Notes under the pieces: generated by a model | What the model was told of the DNA's origin: nothing | Seen by the model: the letters and a program-made list of their open reading frames with translations, nothing else | The model's database searches: none | Part shown: positions 52,801 through 60,537 of the stretch, piece after piece | Position numbering within the stretch: position 1 is the stretch's first letter | Layout: each line of letters starts with the position of its first letter | Program-made: the position numbers and the translations under genes | DNA from: Opitutus sp. GAS368 | Lineage (GTDB): Bacteria; Verrucomicrobiota; Verrucomicrobiia; Opitutales; Opitutaceae | Direction of reading: 5' to 3' | NCBI RefSeq assembly: GCF_900104925.1 | Contig: NZ_LT629735.1 | Coordinates: forward strand, 962,291-1,026,290 | DNA length: 64,000 bases

Positions 52801-54072
52801 GTCCCACCGCTGCCAGCGTTCCAGTTGGGCGGACAGCGGCTGCACGCCCTGGACCGTCGTTCCATCCTCCGGCATGACGCCGCCGTTGTAGGCGATCGCA
52901 ATGCGTTCCTGGGCCGACACGAGCAGCAAGGCCTGGTAGAGCGCGGGCGCCTGGGCATCGGCCAGCACGCTCATGCGTTTTTCCCCGGCGGCTTCGGGCA
53001 CCAGGACCCCGGGTTGGAGACGATTGGCCTCGGCGACAAATTTCTGGAGTGCGATCTTCAGCGGGTCGTTCGGGCCGGACCACAGCGCGTCGGTCCGCAG
53101 CAGGCGGCTGGCGTTGCTTTGCAGGTCGCCGAGCCAGGTGTCCCACGCCCGGCAGAGCGGGGCCCAGAACTCGGACGGCGTTTCGCGCCGCGTGCGCGGG
53201 TTGTGCACCGCTTCCGCCAGTTTCACGAGCTGGGCGGGCATGATTCCCGGGTCGCCGAAGCGCGCGAACGCCACGATGCCGCCGGCGGCCAGCACCATCA
53301 CGCCGGTGCCGACGAGCAGGGCGGTGCGGGCCGGATTGGAATCCTTCGGGATCGCGCGGAGGCGTTTGCGCGCCTCGGCAATCGTCAGCTCGCCGGTGGC
53401 CGGCGACGGATCCAGCAGGAAGTTGACGTAGGCCAGCCAGACCTTGCCGGCCCGGCCCAGCGCCTTCCACTCGGGGGCGTCCTCGATCGGCCAGGCCGCC
53501 ACTTCGCGGCGGCGCACGATCTGCGCGAGGATCGCGCCGACGGCCGCCAGGTCGTTCACCCGCGCCTTCTCGGCCTTGACCCCGAGTTGGAACCACGGGT
53601 CGCTGAGCACCACCGTCATGCCCTGCAGCGGGCCGGACCGGGTCACAAAAATATTCGCCGGCTTCAGCTTCCGGTGCGAACCGCCCGTCTGGGCGCCCCA
53701 CTGCTCGAGAGCATTCAGCAGGCACTCCGCCACCGCGCGCAACAAGTCGCCCTTGGCCGCCAGCGTCGCGGCGAAGGGTTCCAGTGTGCGTTCCTGCCAC
53801 GGCATGACGCAGTAAGCGCCCTCGTCACAGCGCCCGAAGGCCAGGATTTCCAGGACGGCGCCGTCTTTTTTCGCGGCCTTCTGCTGGCGCTCGGCGGCGA
53901 GCAGCCAGCCCTCCAGGGCGTAGAACCGGCGGATGCTGGTGGACTCCGGCGGATGGAAAATCTTCAGGGCAAAGCGCCCGGGCCCGCCGTTCGGGGCCGT
54001 CGCCTCATAGACGCTGGTGAACGGCCCGAGGGAGTGGGCCCGTTTGCGTTGATAGCCGCTGTAGTCGGACAT
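49816..54072 (-). CDS. Pseudokinase-TM-helical-FGE fusion protein of the T6SS locus (PpkA-like)
   Basis: The product has 1418 residues. Residues about 1-225 form a Ser/Thr-kinase-like domain: FALKIFHP with the ATP-binding Lys (K37), hinge CVMPW, and SHRKLKPANIFV, where the catalytic Asp of HRD is replaced by Lys (K135) while N140 is kept. The metal-binding DFG appears as DPW (D158). It therefore probably binds nucleotide but does not phosphorylate normally. A membrane span (about 250-272) is followed by roughly 800 residues of helical sequence. The C-terminal part (about 1106-1396) resembles the formylglycine-generating-enzyme/sulfatase-modifying fold: RLPTVREWQAV, FVNLTGNVSIYLYD and GFSDVGIRP; the catalytic Cys pair of true FGE is not visible. 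Kinase and FGE-fold proteins are both known T6SS accessory types. It is first in the operon, in cis with TssL/TssM, and probably senses periplasmic signals through the FGE end. Confidence 0.82.
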   Translation of the reverse strand: MSDYSGYQRKRAHSLGPFTSVYEATAPNGGPGRFALKIFHPPESTSIRRFYALEGWLLAAERQQKAAKKDGAVLEILAFGRCDEGAYCVMPWQERTLEPFAATLAAKGDLLRAVAECLLNALEQWGAQTGGSHRKLKPANIFVTRSGPLQGMTVVLSDPWFQLGVKAEKARVNDLAAVGAILAQIVRRREVAAWPIEDAPEWKALGRAGKVWLAYVNFLLDPSPATGELTIAEARKRLRAIPKDSNPARTALLVGTGVMVLAAGGIVAFARFGDPGIMPAQLVKLAEAVHNPRTRRETPSEFWAPLCRAWDTWLGDLQSNASRLLRTDALWSGPNDPLKIALQKFVAEANRLQPGVLVPEAAGEKRMSVLADAQAPALYQALLLVSAQERIAIAYNGGVMPEDGTTVQGVQPLSAQLERWQRWDEMRELLTRIEARGFTRAAAALGPKLAPKPGPGYKLDSVRTLKLFNDISLDDTGTLLLASRWSDLSRVKNDMETSNDRVQQAMPTVILARLVDRPSLGDFADSLADPLAELHAHRQRFLDPQVVRERFLKESLLLKETADVTAADFPRWEEQLALFSKVLAGDDPRQVPALNASVAQLKTAAGDLEADAPAAEPGGLATLSKADFDGEYQKRQAELAALRARQIVRIDLPAIAEETNQMAGRLQLLEQRVAATVALLNPQIWLDKVHQAYGKFIETKQRWAAWQATLNGVTAAVLDGRGNPANRQRFRDLRAQERQVREWIDGLEGAEGLGALVVPDLAALSADTAEALHTLEAARREQTATAVAGAADWKAALPATPWTKAGATVRKPIEDHRQWLADLPAFGADLDRLSGLLAGGFSWAEGVSDVSDRLAKRPGLDALTGRPAEWNTEARLLGTLTGSTDRAALAAAAQSGGLSRKLTAWRRLGTLAGWPAGPDDLDLDGAVVAALREIVGRDVKDEARKGSLTDELARETRVRWNHAARNSAGDVAKMSAVFERMPRYNIAESDLEAPALYNLKLWQLKRADWAEVDLAPLRKRRDDFVAAVRAITDVVAQPAVGTFVKTLADIELIVDPNRKPTPSPRLAGWTEELTDAGLGLTATWKAGGKTVKLDFAIVQPPDDTPPFYLARRELAVGEFLDLLATRKPEETAAVMAELPLWARAESYDKPYNKPVAWRPRVDDNGRYDGFELNPSWFIYTTAAVKGLLDDQDLRNQHKELEEAVAEKPTWRSPLQLVPPDAARILVEKILGARLPTVREWQAVLKVVGAPAAGNFRGPAFQRLFNYLRDYNVAGQTIPWRPNEGAFLPLVLNPGTTLRRKYVDDGAAAPGAEGTKLWFSPVDEGAAAGGFVNLTGNVSIYLYDETTRQYYAAGGSVLSPPALDFTQPQKVEAAGLIGAKRVTEGFSDVGIRPAFDAPPGFKERYKLLVLVRQQGFLTW

Positions 54073-54089
54073 GCGCGGAAGCGGTGGAG

Positions 54090-54108
54090 GAGCGGATCAA
54101 ATCCGCTC
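54090..54108. promoter_or_regulatory. Perfect palindrome upstream of the T6SS-like operon
   Basis: GAGCGGAT-CAA-ATCCGCTC is an 8-bp perfect inverted repeat with a 3-bp centre, 18 bp ahead of the first start codon of the operon (54072). Its symmetry fits a dimeric repressor site, but it could equally be a leader hairpin near the ribosome-binding region. No regulator gene is adjacent. Confidence 0.45.
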
Positions 54109-54341
54109 GCGCCGGTCCGTTGGCGCGCCCAAGCGACCAAACCCGGGACCGGTAGTGATGTGAATGAGGTGGGTCATGACAGAGGCGCCTTGTGAAATGC
54201 CCGAACGGGCGCCAGCAGAGCCACTTTTGCACCGGCAGGCAAGAACGGGTTCGCAAGCCGGCCCGCGACGCAATCGTGACAGTTTCCGGCTCGACCGGGC
54301 GCGGAGTCGCCGCTGGAATCCCGCCGCATCCACCCTGCCCC

Positions 54342-54983
54342 ATGAAAAAATACCTCGTCGAGTTTATCGGCACCTTCTTCCTCGTCTTCACGATCGGCAT
54401 GACGGTCGTCGCCCCCGGGGCCGGCAACCTGGCGCCCCTCGCCATCGGCTGCGCGTTGATGGTCATGGTCTATGCGGGCGGCCATGTTTCCGGCGCCCAC
54501 TACAACCCCGCGGTCACGCTCGCCGTCTGGCTGCGCGGCAAGTGCGCGACCGCGGATGTCGGGCCTTACATCGCGGCGCAGCTCGCGGCCGCCACCGTGG
54601 CCGCCTTCGCCGTCAAGGCGCTCAAGACCGGCCTCGTCACCAAGGCCGCGGCGATGACCGGCGCGATGACTCCCGAGATCCTGCCGGCGCTGCTGGCGGA
54701 GTTCGTGTTCACCTTCGGCCTGGCGTGGGTCGTGCTCAACGTCGCCACCGCCAAGGGCACCAGCGGCAATTCCTTCTACGGCGCGGCCATCGGCCTGACC
54801 GTGACCGCCGGCGCGTTCGCCGTCGGCGGCATCTCCGGCGCGGTGTTCAACCCCGCCGTCGCCGTCGGCGCCTGCCTCCTGGGTCTCATCAGCTGGGGCA
54901 GCTTCTGGATCTACCTCGTCGCCTGCTTCGGCGGCGCGATCGCCGCGGCCGCCGCCTACAAAGCGGTCAACGGCGCCGAGTAA
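54342..54983 (+). CDS. MIP-family aquaporin
   Basis: The product has 213 residues and six membrane spans. It has both NPA half-helix motifs: GAHYNPAVTLA after span 2 and GAVFNPAVAVG after span 5; the opening YLVEFIGTFFLVFTIG is typical. Most aquaporins have Arg directly after the second NPA (the aromatic/Arg filter); here it is Val, so the pore filter is altered and may pass other small solutes. It is divergent from the T6SS-like operon, sharing a 269-bp intergenic region. The ATG at 54342 was chosen because the upstream open frame has no membrane-protein character. Confidence 0.92.
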   Translation: MKKYLVEFIGTFFLVFTIGMTVVAPGAGNLAPLAIGCALMVMVYAGGHVSGAHYNPAVTLAVWLRGKCATADVGPYIAAQLAAATVAAFAVKALKTGLVTKAAAMTGAMTPEILPALLAEFVFTFGLAWVVLNVATAKGTSGNSFYGAAIGLTVTAGAFAVGGISGAVFNPAVAVGACLLGLISWGSFWIYLVACFGGAIAAAAAYKAVNGAE

Positions 54984-55042
54984 GCCGCAGTCGATTCTTG
55001 CAAAAAATCCCGGCGCGCAAAGCATCCGCGCATTCCTCCGGC

Positions 55043-56500
55043 ATGAACAACGAGATCCTCTGGCTCATCCGCCTCGGCCTTGACGCCAGGTTGTTCGACC
55101 GCGAACAGGCCCTCGGCGTCATGCGGGCCGTCGGCAAGGCCGGCCAGCTGATGGACTTCGCCCAGAAGCTCATCGACGACGGCATCGTCACCGATGTCGA
55201 GAAGCTCGAGACCATCGCCGGCAACGCCATGGCCCGCGCCGCCGCCGGCCCGCCGCCGGGCAACCCGCTCCTCGACGAGAACCAGCCCGCGATGGAGGCC
55301 ACGCCCGGCAAGGCGGCCACCCTGAAGGGCGAACTCAACGCCGCCGCGCCAAAATTCCCCTTCAAGGGGATCGCCTCGCTCGACGACCCGGCCCTGGCCG
55401 CCGCCCTGCGCCAGCTGCTCATCGACACCGGCAGGTTCGGCGCCAGCGACCTCCACCTCTCCGCCGGCTCGCGACCCTTCATCCGCAAGCACCGCGCCCT
55501 CGCGTCCATCACCGACCACACCCTGACCGAGCAGGAGGCGCTGCGCCTCAACACCGTCCTGCTCGCCGAGCACCAGAAGAACGTCTTCCTCGAGCGCCGC
55601 GACTACGACCTCGCCCTCGCGCTGGGCCCGGAGAACCGCTACCGCGTCAACCTCATGTTCCACAAGTGGGGCGCATCGGGCTCCTACCGCATGGTGCCCG
55701 CCGGCATCCCCAAGCTGGACGACCTCGGCCTGCGCAATCTCGCCGCCATCCGCAAACTCCTCTCCTACCACAACGGCCTCATCCTGATCACCGGCCCCGT
55801 CGGCGCCGGCAAGACCACCACCCTCGCCGCCATGGTCGCCGAGCTCAACGAGCAGCGCTCGGACCACATCATCACCGTCGAGGATCCGATCGAGGTCGTG
55901 CAGACGCCCAAGGGCTGCAACGTCACCCAGCGCGAGGTCGGCCCGCACACCAAATCCTTCTTCACCGCGCTCAAGGGGGCCCTCCGCGAGGATCCCGATG
56001 TCATCGTCATCGGCGAGCTCCGCGACCTCGAGACCATCGAGATGGCCATCAGCGCCTCCGAGACCGGGCACCTTGTCATCGGCACGATGCACACGAGCGA
56101 CGCGGCCACGACGCTGAACCGCCTGCTCGATGTCTTCCCGCCCGCGCAACAGACCCAGATCCGCGCCAGCGTGGCCGAGAGCCTCCGCGGCGTCGTCTGC
56201 CAGCGCCTGCTCCCGTCCACCGAAGGCGGCCTCGTCGTCGCCTGCGAGATCATGATCTCGATCACCGCGATCCAGGCCCTGATCCGCGACGGCAAGACCG
56301 CCGGCCTGCGCAACGTCATGGAGACCGGCGTCAAGGAGGGCATGTGCGTCATGGAGAACGTCGTCCTCGAGCTCTATAACCAGAAAAAGATCAGCAAGGA
56401 GACCGCCCTCCTCAACGTCTCCACCCGCAACGTCCGTCAGAAGATCGAACCCTCCGCCTCCACCGCGGCCCCGATGGGCGCCTCCGCCGCAAAGAAATAA
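55043..56500 (+). CDS. pilT: PilT-family type IV pilus retraction ATPase with N-terminal extension
   Basis: The product has 485 residues, against about 345-370 for typical PilT. Residues about 1-125 are an extra helical region (MNNEILWLIRLGLDARLFDR start) ending in a Pro/Ala-rich linker; the PilT domains follow. Motifs are Walker A GPVGAGKTTTLAAM, Asp box EDPIEVV, Walker B VIGELRDLETI and His box HLVIGTMHTSDAATTLNR. The hexamer would power pilus retraction (twitching) or a related filament machine. About 60 bp separate it from the aquaporin gene. A second PilT gene lies 202 bp downstream on the same strand. The start at 55043 was preferred over longer upstream open frame that overlaps the aquaporin gene. 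Confidence 0.92.
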   Translation: MNNEILWLIRLGLDARLFDREQALGVMRAVGKAGQLMDFAQKLIDDGIVTDVEKLETIAGNAMARAAAGPPPGNPLLDENQPAMEATPGKAATLKGELNAAAPKFPFKGIASLDDPALAAALRQLLIDTGRFGASDLHLSAGSRPFIRKHRALASITDHTLTEQEALRLNTVLLAEHQKNVFLERRDYDLALALGPENRYRVNLMFHKWGASGSYRMVPAGIPKLDDLGLRNLAAIRKLLSYHNGLILITGPVGAGKTTTLAAMVAELNEQRSDHIITVEDPIEVVQTPKGCNVTQREVGPHTKSFFTALKGALREDPDVIVIGELRDLETIEMAISASETGHLVIGTMHTSDAATTLNRLLDVFPPAQQTQIRASVAESLRGVVCQRLLPSTEGGLVVACEIMISITAIQALIRDGKTAGLRNVMETGVKEGMCVMENVVLELYNQKKISKETALLNVSTRNVRQKIEPSASTAAPMGASAAKK

Positions 56501-56512
56501 GCCCGAGGTTTA

Positions 56513-56632
56513 TGGCCACAAAAAATCACAAAAGAGCTTTCCCGCCGGCTGACGCTTGCGTCGCGCCTATAGGCGCACGGGAGATCCACGCCGAAGCTTT
56601 GGATGATTTTTGCGCCTTTTTGTGGCCAAAAA
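56513..56632. repeat. TGGCCACAAAAA ... TTTTTGTGGCCA inverted-repeat element, copy 1
   Basis: TGGCCACAAAAAATCACAAAA (left) and the reverse of GCGCCTTTTTGTGGCCAAAA (right) flank an unrelated GC-rich core that holds a further small palindrome (GCGCCTATAGGCGC). A second copy with a different core is at 63358-63445. It fills the gap between the two pilT genes; no gene is seen in 56501-56702. Confidence 0.7.
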
Positions 56633-56702
56633 CTCCGGGGTTCGAGGATTCGGCTTCGCACCCCTTCGCACCCTTCGTGGTTAATCCGCCGGTTTTTTGA
56701 CC

Positions 56703-57779
56703 ATGGCCGCCATCGACTCCCTCCTCAAGACCATGCTCGACAAGGGCGGCTCCGACCTGCACCTCACGGTCGGCCTGCCCCCGAAGTCCCGCATCTCCGG
56801 CTCGCTCCAGGTCATCGGCGACAAGCCGCTCACCGCGTCGGACATGGAGGCCCTCCTCAAGGAGATCACCCCCGAGAAACGCTGGAAGGATTTCCTCGAG
56901 AAGAAGGACCTCGACCTCGCCCACGAGGTTGCCGGCCTGGCGCGCTTCCGCGCCAACTTCCTCTACAACCACTGGGGCCAGGCCGCCGTCCTCCGCCAGA
57001 TCCCGGCCAAGATCCTCTCGTTCGACCAGCTCAACCTCCCCGCGGCGCTGAAGAAGCTCTGCCACCTCGACCAGGGCCTCGTGGTCGTCACCGGCCCCAC
57101 CGGCTCCGGCAAGTCCACCACGCTCGCGGCGATGATCGACTACATCAACGACAACCTCGCGAAGCACATCATCACCATCGAGGACCCGATCGAGTTCGTC
57201 CACCCCTGCAAGAAGTCCACCATCGTCCACCGCGAGGTCGGCGAGCACACCGAGACCTTCGGCGCCGCGCTCAAGGGCGCCATGCGCCACGACCCCGACA
57301 TCGTGCTCCTCGGCGAAATGCGCGAGATGGAGACCATCAAGCTCGCCCTCTCCTGCGCCTCGATGGGCATGCTCGTCTTCGGCACGCTGCACACGAACAA
57401 CGCGCCCAAGACCGTGGACCGCATCATCAACACCTTCCCCGCCGAGGAACAGAACCAGGTGCGCGTCATGCTCGCCGGCTGCCTGGCGGGCGTCGTCGCC
57501 CAGCTCCTCTGCAAGAAGGTGCCGAAGGGCCGCGTCGCCGTGCACGAGATCCTGCTCCAGCACGAGGCGCTGCCCAACACGATCCGCATGGGCCAGATCG
57601 CCAACATCCGCGGCATCATCGAGAGCGGCCGGGATGACGGCATGATCACGATGGACAACAGCCTCATGGACCGGGTGAAGGACGGCACGGTCGAGGCCAA
57701 GGAAGCCTACATGAAGGGCAGCAACAAGGCCCTCTTCGCCCCGCTGCTCAAGCCCGGCGACCTCGACGGCGGGCACTGA
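56703..57779 (+). CDS. PilT/PilU-family type IV pilus retraction ATPase
   Basis: The product has 358 residues of standard PilT length. It has the N-terminal GGSDLHLTVGLPP, Walker A GPTGSGKSTTLAAMIDYIN, Asp box ITIEDPIEFVH, Walker B VLLGEMREMETI and His box VFGTLHTNNAPKTVDRI. Compared with the preceding paralogue it lacks the N-terminal extension and has an ordinary C-terminus, so the pair may act like PilT/PilU, with one providing the main activity and the other supporting it. No other pilus genes are in the window. Confidence 0.92.
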   Translation: MAAIDSLLKTMLDKGGSDLHLTVGLPPKSRISGSLQVIGDKPLTASDMEALLKEITPEKRWKDFLEKKDLDLAHEVAGLARFRANFLYNHWGQAAVLRQIPAKILSFDQLNLPAALKKLCHLDQGLVVVTGPTGSGKSTTLAAMIDYINDNLAKHIITIEDPIEFVHPCKKSTIVHREVGEHTETFGAALKGAMRHDPDIVLLGEMREMETIKLALSCASMGMLVFGTLHTNNAPKTVDRIINTFPAEEQNQVRVMLAGCLAGVVAQLLCKKVPKGRVAVHEILLQHEALPNTIRMGQIANIRGIIESGRDDGMITMDNSLMDRVKDGTVEAKEAYMKGSNKALFAPLLKPGDLDGGH

Positions 57780-57785
57780 GCGCGG

Positions 57786-59189
57786 TCAGTCCTTGCGCGG
57801 CTGGAAGATCGCGTCGTCGAGCGGCACATTGTGCCGCACGGATTCGATCGTCGTGATGATGTGCATCGCGGGATTATCAATGATGGTGCGGAAGGGCAGC
57901 CTCACGCCATCGACTTTGCGGAAATCGGAGAGATCCGCGGTGACCTTCAGCTGCCCGTCCGGGCCGGCCTGCATGAAGCTCTCCACCCGGACGATGTCGG
58001 AGGTGTTGACGTCAAAATAGAAGTTCCCCACCGGGCCGGCGAGGGTCGCCATGGCGATGCCCACGATGCGCCGGCCATGGTCCTCCTTTTCCTCCAGCAT
58101 GCGCCGCAAAGGGCATTGTTCGCTCAGGCGCAGCGGACCCTCCAGGTCCGCGTTGCCGAGGAGCTGCTGGAGTTCTGCACCCTGCAGCGTGCGCGAGCCC
58201 TGCAGTTCGCTCCAAGCCCAGCCCACCTGGCCGTTGTAACCCTCAGCGGACGGACCCATGCCCGGCGTTTCCCGCTCCACCACCATCAGGTTGGGCCGCT
58301 TCTGCGAGACCGTGGCCGAAAGCTTCACTCCGGATGTGGTGATCTCGACCAATTCCCGGGTCACGCGGGTCTGAACCTGTTTCATCGCCTCCTGCCCCAT
58401 GAGCAGGCGGTTGTTTTGCATGAGACGCTCCACCTGCTGGTCGTCCTCCATCGCCGCCCGGGACGGGGTGAACAGTTCCCGGTCCGTCGCTTCATTATAT
58501 ATGATGTCGCGCAGGATGACGAGGGTCGTCCGGCCGCCCAGGGTTCGCTTGACCCGGAAGGGCTCCTTGAGCCCGATGCCGGGCACCGTCCGGAAATCCG
58601 AACACTCCACCACCATGCGCCCGCCGGGAACGTCCGCCTCCAGGCGCACCCGCAAGCCGGTCTCGGGATCGAAAAACCACTTGGCCCTTACTCCTGACTG
58701 GGCGGCCAGTTCGACCACCTGCAGCTTCCGGCCGTCGATGGTTTCGTCCGGCAGCCGCTTTTGCACCGGGAAATACTGGAAGGTGTAGGCGGGCGCCCGG
58801 AAATCGAGCGCCGACAGGTTCATCGTGTGATCCTGGGCCGACAACTGCCCGAACCCGAGCTCGGCATTCCGCTGCCAGGCCTGCCGGCCGTCAAACGCCT
58901 GGGTCAGCCGGCCGTAGCGCGGCAGCACGTAGTCGTAGCGGTAACCCGCGCGGATATCGGCGCGGACCTCGGTTTCCAAGGGCGGCTGGCCGTTCCCGAA
59001 GTCAATCTGGCAGTGATAATCCACCGTCGTCAGCTGCGCGATTTTCCGCGCCCCGCCGAGCGCCTCCAGCCAGCGGGTGATGATCGCGCCGGCCGCGGGA
59101 TCGGCGGCCGGAGCCTTTTCCTGCGCGACTCCGGGCGTCACGACTAACAGCAGCCCGGCGAGGCGCCATGCGGACACCCGCCGGTTCAT
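57786..59189 (-). CDS. Exported protein with two tandem LolA-like (lipoprotein-sorting fold) domains
   Basis: The product has 467 residues and a signal peptide (MNRRVSAWRLAGLLLVVTPGVAQ). Two successive halves share the same ending pattern: FFDPETGLRVRLEA ... SDFRTVPGIGLKEPFRV ... LFTPSR, and FYFDVNTSDIVRVES ... SDFRKVDGVRLPFRT ... IFQPRKD. This is the pattern of exported proteins annotated as outer-membrane lipoprotein-sorting-like. The first half also has the TRWLEALGGARKI opening (family: ...ALGG..k...i). The function is unknown; the fold suggests binding a hydrophobic ligand in the periplasm. Its ATG overlaps the stop of the S41 peptidase gene by 4 bp (ATGA), so the two are translationally coupled and probably act together. 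Confidence 0.8.
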   Translation of the reverse strand: MNRRVSAWRLAGLLLVVTPGVAQEKAPAADPAAGAIITRWLEALGGARKIAQLTTVDYHCQIDFGNGQPPLETEVRADIRAGYRYDYVLPRYGRLTQAFDGRQAWQRNAELGFGQLSAQDHTMNLSALDFRAPAYTFQYFPVQKRLPDETIDGRKLQVVELAAQSGVRAKWFFDPETGLRVRLEADVPGGRMVVECSDFRTVPGIGLKEPFRVKRTLGGRTTLVILRDIIYNEATDRELFTPSRAAMEDDQQVERLMQNNRLLMGQEAMKQVQTRVTRELVEITTSGVKLSATVSQKRPNLMVVERETPGMGPSAEGYNGQVGWAWSELQGSRTLQGAELQQLLGNADLEGPLRLSEQCPLRRMLEEKEDHGRRIVGIAMATLAGPVGNFYFDVNTSDIVRVESFMQAGPDGQLKVTADLSDFRKVDGVRLPFRTIIDNPAMHIITTIESVRHNVPLDDAIFQPRKD

Positions 59190-60511
59190 GGCCGGGGCTC
59201 GGGGTTGTGGCGCTGGGCCTCAAGCCAGCGCCGCGCCGCCGACAACACGGGGTCGCGGCCGGCCGCCAGATCGGTCCGGGTGCGCGCCACGATCTGGTCC
59301 GGGATGACCCCATGTCCTTCGATCAGGATCCCGCGCGGGGTTTGGAGATCCGCGATGGCATACTGAAACAGATCGCCCGTCGGCAGGGCCTTGAACACGG
59401 AGGGCAACGCGGCGCCCGGGCTGGGTTCACCAAAGATGCGGGCGCGCCCCGCCTCCTGCAACCCGGCGGCCATGATTTCGCTGGTGGAGACCGAATCGCT
59501 GTCGATGAGGATCGCCACCGGCCCGAGAAACGCGCGCGGCTGCGGGCTCACGGTGAACCCGATGTGCCCCTGCCGCATGTGCATCGTGGCCAGCAGAAAA
59601 GTGCGGTCACTCAGCCAGCCGCTGATCCCCGCGGCCATGAGCGTGATGCCGCCGGGATTGCCGCGCAGGTCGATCACGAGCCCCCCGTCGGGCGGCACGG
59701 CGTTCAACGCGGTGCGGATTTCCTTCATGGCCTGCCGCGCAAACACGTTGAACCGCAGGTAAACGAGCCGGTCCTCCGCGTTGGCCTCGGCGACCGTCTC
59801 CACGGGGAACGAGGGGAAGTCGCCCATGGGCTCTGACCATTCGCCCTCCTGCGGCACGATGGTCAGCTCCGTCTCGCGGTCCTTCCCGTCCAGCCCCTGC
59901 AGGCGCAGCCGCACCTTGGTGCCTACCGCACCGCGCAGCCGACTCTTGACCAGCTGCGTCAGGTATAACCCGCAGCGCTCGTCGGTCACGTTGGCGGCGT
60001 GCAATTGTTTTTCCAGGGACTCCAGTTCCACCTGGTCGATCGCGCGAACCAGGTCACCGGGGCGGACGGCCGCCGTCACTTCGGGCCTCACCGTGCTGAC
60101 CACCACTCCGCCCTCCGTATAGATCACGTCCACCAGCGAGGTGCCGTTGCGCCCGCGTTCCTCCGGCGTGAACACCGCCATCCCGCGCGGGAGGATCGAG
60201 AAGTGCGTGCGCCGCAATTCGCCCAGCATGCCCATCAGCAATCCGTTCAACGCTCCCTTGTCGGCGGCCTGTGGCAGCCTCGCGCGGTATTTCTCGCGGA
60301 TGGCCGGCCAGTCGACGCCGCCAAACTGCGGATCGTAGTAGGACTCGTTCACGGTCTCCCAGACCACGTTGAAGGTTTTCTCCCGCAATTCGCTCCAAGC
60401 GTTCGCCGGTTCCTGGGCCGGGGCTGCGTCGGGCGCCGCCCGCGCGACCGTCAAAAGCATCAGCCCGACGACCCCGGCAAGCAATGTGCGCGATGCCTTC
60501 CGCATGGGCAT
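59186..60511 (-). CDS. S41-family (C-terminal-processing/tricorn-like) peptidase
   Basis: The product has 441 residues with an N-terminal signal peptide (RTLLAGVVGLMLLTVARA). The order is an N-terminal helical domain (ETVNESYYDPQFGGVDW), a PDZ-like region (GVVVSTVRPEVTAAVRPGDL) and a catalytic domain with LRFNVFARQAMKEIR, GGLVIDLRGNPGG and the serine motif DSDSVSTSEIMAAGLQEAGR. CtpA-type enzymes have a catalytic Lys in a GxxTxGK segment; here the equivalent GEPSPGAALPS has no Lys, so the mechanism may be the tricorn-like Ser/His variant or activity may be lost. It is periplasmic. The two candidate starts (60511 and two codons later) are equivalent. Confidence 0.85.
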   Translation of the reverse strand: MPMRKASRTLLAGVVGLMLLTVARAAPDAAPAQEPANAWSELREKTFNVVWETVNESYYDPQFGGVDWPAIREKYRARLPQAADKGALNGLLMGMLGELRRTHFSILPRGMAVFTPEERGRNGTSLVDVIYTEGGVVVSTVRPEVTAAVRPGDLVRAIDQVELESLEKQLHAANVTDERCGLYLTQLVKSRLRGAVGTKVRLRLQGLDGKDRETELTIVPQEGEWSEPMGDFPSFPVETVAEANAEDRLVYLRFNVFARQAMKEIRTALNAVPPDGGLVIDLRGNPGGITLMAAGISGWLSDRTFLLATMHMRQGHIGFTVSPQPRAFLGPVAILIDSDSVSTSEIMAAGLQEAGRARIFGEPSPGAALPSVFKALPTGDLFQYAIADLQTPRGILIEGHGVIPDQIVARTRTDLAAGRDPVLSAARRWLEAQRHNPEPRP

Positions 60512-60537
60512 TCAGGATTTTACCCGTCGGGGTGAAG

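Noticed and set aside
49975-54195. A 1406-codon plus-strand frame opposite the pseudokinase-FGE gene
   Set aside because: It has the Arg/Gly/Gln-rich composition of a GC-driven shadow, with no motifs; the minus-strand frame has kinase, TM and FGE signatures and operon overlaps.
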